Below are positions 17,216 to 23,804 of a stretch of 48,087 nt of DNA, piece after piece; position 1 is the stretch's first letter; every line of letters starts with the position of its first letter. A program made the translations under genes and the position numbers. This DNA is from Rhizobiaceae bacterium. Its GTDB lineage: Bacteria; Pseudomonadota; Alphaproteobacteria; Rhizobiales; Rhizobiaceae. A model generated the notes under the pieces. That model saw nothing but the letters and a program-made list of their open reading frames with translations. It ran no database searches and was not told the origin of the DNA. The stretch covers positions 1-48,087 of the forward strand of contig CAJPFN010000002.1 in the NCBI GenBank assembly GCA_905339215.1, given 5' to 3'.

Positions 17216-17497
17216 GTGCCATCCACATTCGAAAAAGTTGCCAAGATCATTGCCGACACGAGCGAGATCGACATCGATACGATCACGCCCGACAGCCACA
17301 CGATCGACGATCTCGGCATCGACAGCCTTGACTTCCTCGACATCGTCTTTGCCATCGACAAGGAGTTCGGCATCAAGGTGCCGCTCGAGAAGTGGACGCA
17401 GAACGTCAATGACGGCAAGGTGGCGACTGAAGAGTACTTCCTGATGCGCAACCTCTGCGCCAAGATCGACGAACTCGTCGCGGCCAAGGTGGCTTAG
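17216..17497 (+). CDS. acpXL: Very-long-chain acyl carrier protein AcpXL
   Basis: A special acyl carrier protein that holds the growing very-long-chain hydroxy fatty acid (27-hydroxyoctacosanoate in rhizobia) destined for lipid A. The 93 residues carry [17 protein letters not shown] with Ser37 as the phosphopantetheine site, and [22 protein letters not shown] and LCAKIDEL, which separate AcpXL from the housekeeping ACP. Translation starts at a GTG (17216) with GAGG about seven bases upstream. It leads a five-gene plus-strand cluster. Confidence 0.96.
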   Translation: MPSTFEKVAKIIADTSEIDIDTITPDSHTIDDLGIDSLDFLDIVFAIDKEFGIKVPLEKWTQNVNDGKVATEEYFLMRNLCAKIDELVAAKVA

Positions 17498-17545
17498 GCA
17501 CCCACGGCAAACGCACGTCGCGCCCGCCCGAACCCAAGACCCACA

Positions 17546-18727
17546 ATGAGCGCCAGAGACGTCCTCATCACCGGCATTGGCCTGGTCTCGTCCCTCGGCG
17601 AGGGCGCCGGGCGGCACTGGAAACTGTTCGCTGGCGGGACAGAACCGGTTGTCGACCGGGAACGTTTCGCTCCCTACACCGTCCATCCCCTGCCCGCGAT
17701 CGACTGGGGCCTTCAGATCGCCAAGCGCGGCGACCAGCGCCAGATGGAAACGTGGCAGCGCCTCGGCACCTACGCTGCCGGGCTGGCGCTCGAAGACGCC
17801 GGTGCCAAGGATGACGAGGCGTTGTGCGGCTCCATGGACATGATCGTGGCCGCCGGCGGCGGCGAGCGCGACGTGACCGTCGATGCGTCGATCATGGCGG
17901 CGTCCGAGACCGAAGCCGACGTCGGGGTGGCGATCAACCGCATACTGACTACCGACCTCCGGCCGACGCTGTTCCTGGCGCAGCTCTCCAACCTGCTCGC
18001 CGGCAACATCTCCATCGTCCACAAGGTCACCGGCTCATCGCGCACCTTCATGGGCGAGGAAGGCTCCGGCATCTCGGCGATCGAGACGGCGGCGGCGCGC
18101 ATCCGCTCGGGACAGTCCTCCATCGCGCTCGTCGGAGGAGCCTTCCAGACCGAGCATCCCGACATGCTGCTGTCCTACGAACTCGGCGGGCACCTGCACC
18201 GCGGCGACTGGAAGCCGGTCTGGTCGCGGGCAAGGAGCGAGGGCGGCGGCGTCGTCACCGGCTCCGGTGCGGCCTTCCTCGTGCTCGAATCGCGCGAACA
18301 CGCCGAAAGGCGCGGCCGCGCCGCCTATGCGCGACTCGGCGAGATCCGCTCGGCCGCCATGCGGCGCGGCGACGGCCATGCAGCGGCAATCGCCGCTGCC
18401 ATCGACTCGATCGGGCCGGCCGCAGGCGATCTCCTGACCATCTCCGGGGCATCCGGTGCCCATGCGGCAACGGCGGCGGAGACCGAGGCCTTGGTGGCGC
18501 GCCCCGGCCTGGTGGCGCGCGGCCTCTCCTCGCTCACCGGGCACCTGAAGGAAGCGCAGTTCCCGTTCGCCGTCGCCACCGCAGCGCTCGCGGTGCGCAA
18601 CGGCGCCGCCCCCGCACCGTTCGCGGCGGACGAGAAGCCGTTCGCCGGAACGCCCGGCACGGTTCTTGCCACCACGATCGGCTACGGGAGCTCGGAAGGG
18701 CTCGCGATCGTCACCAAGGCGGAGTGA
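17546..18727 (+). CDS. fabF2XL: Beta-ketoacyl-ACP synthase-like protein FabF2XL lacking catalytic residues
   Basis: The protein has 393 residues with a thiolase/KS fold (VLITGIGLVSSLGEG; GSGAAFLVLESREHAERRG). Where an active FabF has the nucleophile Cys, this has TGSSRTFMGEEGSG (residues 162-175); the first catalytic His position reads GASGAHAATA; and SSLTGHLKEAQ (328-338) lacks the Lys while keeping His333. It cannot condense acyl chains on its own by the normal mechanism and probably pairs with the intact FabF1XL encoded directly downstream, much like the chain-length factor of type II polyketide synthases. It lies 48 bases after acpXL, where rhizobia usually have fabZXL. Confidence 0.88.
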   Translation: MSARDVLITGIGLVSSLGEGAGRHWKLFAGGTEPVVDRERFAPYTVHPLPAIDWGLQIAKRGDQRQMETWQRLGTYAAGLALEDAGAKDDEALCGSMDMIVAAGGGERDVTVDASIMAASETEADVGVAINRILTTDLRPTLFLAQLSNLLAGNISIVHKVTGSSRTFMGEEGSGISAIETAAARIRSGQSSIALVGGAFQTEHPDMLLSYELGGHLHRGDWKPVWSRARSEGGGVVTGSGAAFLVLESREHAERRGRAAYARLGEIRSAAMRRGDGHAAAIAAAIDSIGPAAGDLLTISGASGAHAATAAETEALVARPGLVARGLSSLTGHLKEAQFPFAVATAALAVRNGAAPAPFAADEKPFAGTPGTVLATTIGYGSSEGLAIVTKAE

Positions 18728-18734
18728 TCGCACG

Positions 18735-20006
18735 ATGGCGCGGCACGTTGATCATCTCGGACGGCCGGTCGTCGCGGTGACCGGCATCGGCATCGTCACC
18801 TCGCTCGGCGTCGGCAAGGCCGACAACTGGGCGGCGCTGACCGCCGGCCGTTCCGGCATCCACACGATCACGCGCTTTCCCGTCGACCATCTCAATACGC
18901 GCATCGGCGGCACGGTCGACTTCCTGCCGTCGAGCAATCGCGGCGGCGCGGCACTCACCCATGAACTCGCCGAAACCGCCGCCCGCGAGGCGATGGCAGA
19001 GGCAGGCCTGCCCGCCGACGGCCTCGGCGGCCCGCTCTTCCTCGCCGCGCCGCCCGTCGAGCTCGGCTGGCGGGAACGGCTGGGCCTCTACGGGACCGTC
19101 GGCGAAGGCAGCGGCTACGACCGCCTGCTCGCCGCCGCCCGCGCCGCCAACCGGCGCGACCTGTTCGACGCCTCGCAGTTCGCCACCATCGCCCACCGCC
19201 TCGCCGCCGACCTCGGCGCCAGCGGCCTGCCGGTGACGCTGTCGACGGCCTGCGCCTCGGGCGCCACCGCCATCCAGCTGGGCGTCGAGGCGATCCGCCG
19301 CGGCGAGTGCGAGCGGGCGATGGCGATCGGCGCCGACGGCTCCGCGACCGAGGAGGCGCTGATCCGCTTCTCGCTGCTTTCGGCGCTCTCCACCGCCAAC
19401 GACGAGCCCGAGAAAGCGTCGAAGCCGTTCTCCAAGGATCGCGACGGCTTCGTCCTCGCCGAGGGCTCCGGCGCGCTCGTGCTCGAACCGCTCGACCGCG
19501 CGCTGGCGCGCGGCGCCGCCGTCATCGGCGTTCTGCGAGGCTGCGGCGAGCGCGCCGACGATTTCCACCGCACCCGTTCCAAGCCCGACGGCTCGCCGGC
19601 GATCGCCACGCTGCGCGCCGCACTCGCCGACGCCGGGCTTCGCGAGGACGAGATCGACTACGTCAACGCCCACGGCACCTCGACGCCGGAAAACGACAAG
19701 ATGGAGCACCTGTCGCTGTCGACCGTGTTCGGCGCGCGCATGCGCACCATCCCGATTTCGTCCAACAAGTCGATGATCGGCCACACGCTCTCGGCCGCCG
19801 GCGCAGTCGAGGCCGCCATCTCGCTGATGACCATGCGCGAGGGCGTGATCCCGCCGACGATCAACTACGACCATCCCGATCCGGCAATCGAGCTCGACGT
19901 GGTGCCGAACAGGAGTCGCAAGGCCGAGGTGCGTACCGTCATATCCAACTCGTTCGGTTTCGGCGGTCAGAACGCCTGCCTTGTCTTGGCCCGCGATCCG
20001 CTCTAG
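18735..20006 (+). CDS. fabF1XL: Beta-ketoacyl-ACP synthase II FabF1XL
   Basis: Condenses malonyl-ACP with acyl-AcpXL in elongation of the lipid A very-long-chain fatty acid. The 423 residues have an intact catalytic set: TLSTACASGA with Cys173, NAHGTSTPENDKME with His313, and SSNKSMIGH with Lys345 and His350. The C-terminal SNSFGFGGQNACLVL is also typical. The ATG at 18735 has GGAG ten bases upstream and starts eight bases after the previous stop, so the pair is probably co-translated. A longer upstream frame is not supported. Confidence 0.95.
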   Translation: MARHVDHLGRPVVAVTGIGIVTSLGVGKADNWAALTAGRSGIHTITRFPVDHLNTRIGGTVDFLPSSNRGGAALTHELAETAAREAMAEAGLPADGLGGPLFLAAPPVELGWRERLGLYGTVGEGSGYDRLLAAARAANRRDLFDASQFATIAHRLAADLGASGLPVTLSTACASGATAIQLGVEAIRRGECERAMAIGADGSATEEALIRFSLLSALSTANDEPEKASKPFSKDRDGFVLAEGSGALVLEPLDRALARGAAVIGVLRGCGERADDFHRTRSKPDGSPAIATLRAALADAGLREDEIDYVNAHGTSTPENDKMEHLSLSTVFGARMRTIPISSNKSMIGHTLSAAGAVEAAISLMTMREGVIPPTINYDHPDPAIELDVVPNRSRKAEVRTVISNSFGFGGQNACLVLARDPL

Positions 20007-20033
20007 AGCCGTCGGAACAACACGAGAAGCCAA

Positions 20034-21062
20034 ATGCGCGCACTGCACCTCGTCGATGACCGCAAGGTCGTCGCCGTCGATATCGCCCCGCCGCCGCCGC
20101 CGGCGATCGGCGAGGTCACCGTACGCGTCCGCGCGGTCGCGCTCAACCATATCGACGTCTGGGGCTGGCGCGGCATGGCCTTCGCCAAGCGCAAGATGCC
20201 GCTGGTCATCGGCGCCGAGGCGTCCGGCGAGGTCGCCGCGATCGGGCCGGGCGTCGCCGGCCTCGTCCCCGGCCAGCTGGTCTCGATCTACGGCGCGCGC
20301 ACCTGCGGCCTGTGCCGCCCGTGCCGCGAAGGCCGCGACAACCTTTGCGAACACGTTGCCGGCGTGCACGGCTTCCACCTCGACGGCTTCGCCCAGGAAG
20401 AGATCAACCTCCCCGCCCGCCTGCTCGTGCCGGCCCCGCCAGGCGTTGACGAGATCGGCGCGGCGGTTGCCCCGGTGACTTTCGGCACGGTCGAGCACAT
20501 GCTGTTCGACAACGCGAAACTCGAGCCTGGCGAGACGGTCCTGGTCCAGGCCGGAGGGTCGGGCATCGGCACCGCCGCGATCCAGCTCGCCAAGCGCATC
20601 GGCTGCACGGTGATCACCACCGTCGGTTCCGACGACAAGGTAGCCAAGGCCAGGGCGCTCGGCGCCGACCACGTCATCAACTACCGCGAGGACCGCTTCG
20701 AAGGCGTGGTGCGCAAGATCACCAAGAAGAAGGGCGTCGACGTCGTCTTCGAGCACGTCGGCGCCGACACATGGGCCGGCTCGATGCTGTCGCTGAAGCG
20801 TGGCGGCCGTCTGGTCACCTGCGGCTCGACCTCCGGCGTGACCACGTCGATGAACCTTATGCAGCTCTTCCAGCAGCAATTGCGCATCATCGGCTCGTTC
20901 GGCTGCCGCATGGAGAACATGGCGAACGCCATGCAGAAGATGGCCACCGGCCGGGTCGTTCCGGTCATCGACACCGAGGTCGACTTCGACACGCTGCCGA
21001 AAGCACTGGAGCGCATGGAAGGCCGCGACGTGTTCGGCAAGATCATCCTCCGGGTCTCCTGA
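20034..21062 (+). CDS. Zinc-type MDR alcohol dehydrogenase / enoyl reductase of the AcpXL cluster
   Basis: The protein has 342 residues of the medium-chain dehydrogenase/reductase family: LNHIDVWGWRG, IGAEASGEV, a structural zinc motif of four cysteines (TCGLCRPCREGRDNLC), and the cofactor loop VLVQAGGSGIGTAAIQLAK. It sits between fabF1XL and lpxXL in the order known from rhizobia and Brucella (often called adhXL). The cluster has no separate enoyl-ACP reductase, so reducing the enoyl intermediate or handling the terminal hydroxyl are both possible; the sequence does not decide. Confidence 0.88.
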   Translation: MRALHLVDDRKVVAVDIAPPPPPAIGEVTVRVRAVALNHIDVWGWRGMAFAKRKMPLVIGAEASGEVAAIGPGVAGLVPGQLVSIYGARTCGLCRPCREGRDNLCEHVAGVHGFHLDGFAQEEINLPARLLVPAPPGVDEIGAAVAPVTFGTVEHMLFDNAKLEPGETVLVQAGGSGIGTAAIQLAKRIGCTVITTVGSDDKVAKARALGADHVINYREDRFEGVVRKITKKKGVDVVFEHVGADTWAGSMLSLKRGGRLVTCGSTSGVTTSMNLMQLFQQQLRIIGSFGCRMENMANAMQKMATGRVVPVIDTEVDFDTLPKALERMEGRDVFGKIILRVS

Positions 21063-21100
21063 AGGCGCGGCCCGGTGAGCAGGCTGACGGCGCCATCCCG

Positions 21101-22057
21101 ATGCGGCTGAGAACGCGGCTCGCCTATCGCCTGCAGATGGCGAACTACTGGTTCATCGCGCAATGGGCGCGGTTGGCCTTCACCCTCCTGCGCAGGCTTC
21201 CGGCCGACCGTGCGCTGGAGTTCGCCGACCGGTTCGCTCGCCGCTGGGGTCCCTGGTTCGGTCGCCACCGCGTCGCCATCGGCAACCTTCGCGCCGCTTT
21301 TCCCGAGAAGAGCGCCGCCGAAATCGAGCAGATCGCCTCCGACATGTGGGGCAACATGGGTCGGCTCGCCGCGGAGTATATCTTTATCGACAAGCTGATC
21401 GACTACGATCCCGAAAGCGAGGTCGTCGGGCGGGTCGAGATCAGCGGCCGCGAGACGTTCGACAGGATCGCGACGGAACAGCGGGCGCATTTCCTCTTCA
21501 CCGGTCACCTCGGCAACTTTGAGCTCCTGCCGATCTGCGGCCGGCAGTTCGGCCTCAAGCTGACCTCGATGTTCCGGCCGCCGAACAATCCCTACATCGC
21601 CGAGTACATCAACCGAACCCGCAGCGCGACGATGGGCGAACTCCTGCCGTCGCGCGCCGGGGCCGCGATCACGCTCGCCCGGCTGCTCGACGAAGGGCAG
21701 AACGTCGGCGTTCTCGTCGACCAGAAATTTTCGAACGGCATCCGTACGACGTTCTTCGGCCGTGTCTGCGAGACGAATCCGCTCCTGCCCCGGCTTGCGC
21801 GACGCTTCGAATGCGACGTCTATCCCGCCTACAGCATCAGGCTGCCCGGCAACCGCTTCCGCCTCGTTCTCGAGGAGAAGCTCGAACTGCCTCGCGACGC
21901 CGACGGCCTCGTCGACGTCCAGCGCACGGCGCAACTGCTGAACGACACGGTGGAGCGCTGGATCAGGCAGGATCCCGGCCAGTGGATGTGGTTCCACAAG
22001 CGCTGGAACCTCGGTGACGGCCGCCAGCGGCCCGCCGCATCCGCTCAGCGCCCGTAG
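21101..22057 (+). CDS. lpxXL: Lipid A very-long-chain acyltransferase LpxXL
   Basis: Transfers the very-long-chain acyl group from AcpXL to a hydroxyl of the lipid A precursor at the inner membrane. The protein is about 318 residues of the LpxL/HtrB lysophospholipid acyltransferase family: an N-terminal membrane-associated segment (YWFIAQWARLAFTLL), the catalytic H-x4-E motif HLGNFE at residues 136-141, and NVGVLVDQKF and QWMWFHKRWN near the end. I used the ATG at 21101; the same frame is open much further upstream but overlaps the dehydrogenase gene. The last 13 bases overlap the end of soeC on the other strand. Confidence 0.92.
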   Translation: MRLRTRLAYRLQMANYWFIAQWARLAFTLLRRLPADRALEFADRFARRWGPWFGRHRVAIGNLRAAFPEKSAAEIEQIASDMWGNMGRLAAEYIFIDKLIDYDPESEVVGRVEISGRETFDRIATEQRAHFLFTGHLGNFELLPICGRQFGLKLTSMFRPPNNPYIAEYINRTRSATMGELLPSRAGAAITLARLLDEGQNVGVLVDQKFSNGIRTTFFGRVCETNPLLPRLARRFECDVYPAYSIRLPGNRFRLVLEEKLELPRDADGLVDVQRTAQLLNDTVERWIRQDPGQWMWFHKRWNLGDGRQRPAASAQRP

Positions 22058-22965
22058 TAGTTCATGACCGCATGGCGGGCGGTAGCGAAGAACAGCCAGC
22101 GCTCGGCAAGGACGCCGATCGCATGGAACGGCACGGCGAGAAGCGCCAGCGCTATCGCCAGTCCGCCGCCGGCAAACGTTGCCGCCGCGAGCAAAAGCAC
22201 CGGCGCAACGCCGCCCGAAGCCAGCGCCAGCCGTTCCAGCTTGTCGGCGTGCTTGCGGGCCACCTTGAAGCCCATCTCGCGAGTGAGATAATTCTCGTTG
22301 GCGTGCGGACGCTCATGGAGTCGAACCCGTCCGATCGCGCCGAGACCCGTGGCGCTCTCGGGCGTCGAGATCGGCGCCATGCGCCGCTGTCGACGCCACC
22401 AGGCACCCTTGAAGGCCCAGGCGGCGGCCAGCGCGACGATGCCGGCGAGCGCCAGGCGCGGCGCCATGTCAGACCCGGCCGCATAGGCGGCGACGGTCGC
22501 CAGGAGCAGGCCGCCCGCCGCCGCGAAGGACAGGTAGCCGGCGACCGTCAGCGGCGTGTGCCAGGCTTGCACCGACCTGAGCGACGTGTAGATCATCGCC
22601 GTTGAGAAGACGGTGGCCACGCTTCCAGCGGTGCCGAGGAGGCCCCACAAAGGCAGGTAGCGGCCCTCGATAACCGACATCCAGGCGCTCGCGGTCAGCG
22701 GCAGGAAGGTGGCGACGGCGAGGACGCCTTCGCGCGAAAGCCAACTCGACCGCCACTGCGAGAACGCCCGCCAGGCGCGCTGCGGGTTGCCGAGATGCAG
22801 CGTCGAGGAGAGCAGCCCCGTCGAGATCGCGGCGAGGGCAAGGACGTGGGCGACGCGCGTCGGCCAGGCGGCGGCATCGAGCGCGCCGAGCCCGAGGACC
22901 GCCGCGAGGCCGTAGCCGAGGCCGGAAACGGTGGTGAAGACAATGACGGACAGCGCGGGATGCAT
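22045..22965 (-). CDS. soeC: Membrane anchor subunit of sulfite dehydrogenase (DmsC/SoeC family)
   Basis: The protein has 306 residues and about eight hydrophobic segments, with the DmsC-family pattern: STLHLGNPQRAWRAFSQWRSSWLSREG near the N-terminus, WHTPLTVAGYLSFA, and a basic loop with NYLTREMGFKVARKHADKLE before the last helices. It anchors the catalytic and iron-sulfur subunits to the cytoplasmic membrane and passes electrons to quinone. It is the third gene after soeA and soeB. Its start is 74 bases past the soeB stop, with GAGG eight bases before the ATG. Confidence 0.9.
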   Translation of the reverse strand: MHPALSVIVFTTVSGLGYGLAAVLGLGALDAAAWPTRVAHVLALAAISTGLLSSTLHLGNPQRAWRAFSQWRSSWLSREGVLAVATFLPLTASAWMSVIEGRYLPLWGLLGTAGSVATVFSTAMIYTSLRSVQAWHTPLTVAGYLSFAAAGGLLLATVAAYAAGSDMAPRLALAGIVALAAAWAFKGAWWRRQRRMAPISTPESATGLGAIGRVRLHERPHANENYLTREMGFKVARKHADKLERLALASGGVAPVLLLAAATFAGGGLAIALALLAVPFHAIGVLAERWLFFATARHAVMNYYGR

Positions 22966-23039
22966 CGGTCAGCCTCGCTCGCCCGGATAGCCGCCCGCAG
23001 CCCTCGGCAGGATCGAAATCCGGAGTAGCATCGCCGTCA

Positions 23040-23804
23040 TCATATCCGCTCCAGTACGCCGTCGAGCCAGGCGAAGAAGCCGGTGACGCCCGAAACATCG
23101 ACCGCTGCGGCCTTCGGCGCGCTGTCGGCGAGCGGCCGGCGCGGTCGGGGCGGCAGGTACTTGTTGACCGGGCGCGTGCCCTGCTCCGGCATCAGGTCGA
23201 TGCCGCCGCGCTCGGCAACCATGGTCGACACCGCCGATGCCGGGTCCCCGAAATCGCCGAAGTGGCGGGCATTCGCCGGGCAGGTGCGCACGCAGGACGG
23301 CACGCGGTCGACCTCGGCGATCGTCTCGTTGTAGATGCGGTCGATGCACAGCGTGCACTTCTTCATGACGCCGGCGGCGACGTCCATCTCGCGGGCGCCA
23401 TAGGGGCAGGCCCAGGCGCACAGGCCGCAGCCGATGCACTTGTCCTCGTCGACGAGTACGATGCCGTCCTCGGCGCGCTTGTGCGAGGCGCCGGTCGGGC
23501 AGACCGTCACGCAGGGCGCGTCCTCGCAATGCAGGCAGGATTTCGGGAAGTGCACGATGCGCGCGTCGCTCGCCTCGCCGACGACCTGGCCGCCATCGGG
23601 GACGACCTCGAAGGTGTGGATGCGGTTGAGCCATGCGCCCGAGACGTCCGGGCCGTAAGGGTCCTGGTCCGACAGCGCGTTGCCGTAACCGCCGGTGTTC
23701 CATTCCTTGCACGACACGGCGCAGGCGTGGCAGCCGACGCAAACGTCGAGGTCGATGACCAGGCCGAGGCGTTTCGCCGAGGGATAGGCCGGGAGGCTGG
23801 TCAT
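23040..23804 (-). CDS. soeB: 4Fe-4S electron-transfer subunit of sulfite dehydrogenase
   Basis: The protein has about 254 residues and is the DmsB/NrfC-like ferredoxin subunit. Four cysteine clusters are visible: DVCVGCHACAVSCKEWN, LHCEDAPCVTVCPTGA, DEDKCIGCGLCAWACPYGA and KKCTLCIDR with a later PSCVRTCPANA, enough for four [4Fe-4S] centres. It relays electrons from SoeA to the membrane subunit. The ATG at 23804 overlaps the soeA stop in ATGA (23801-23804) and has AGGAG eight bases upstream; a GTG at 23813 is the alternative. Confidence 0.93.
   Translation of the reverse strand: MTSLPAYPSAKRLGLVIDLDVCVGCHACAVSCKEWNTGGYGNALSDQDPYGPDVSGAWLNRIHTFEVVPDGGQVVGEASDARIVHFPKSCLHCEDAPCVTVCPTGASHKRAEDGIVLVDEDKCIGCGLCAWACPYGAREMDVAAGVMKKCTLCIDRIYNETIAEVDRVPSCVRTCPANARHFGDFGDPASAVSTMVAERGGIDLMPEQGTRPVNKYLPPRPRRPLADSAPKAAAVDVSGVTGFFAWLDGVLERI

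Noticed and set aside
16111-17487. Reading the aldolase frame as one 811-residue fusion protein beginning at 17487
   Set aside because: The upstream part is a shadow of the kinase gene and acpXL; the true start overlaps the kinase stop in ATGA.
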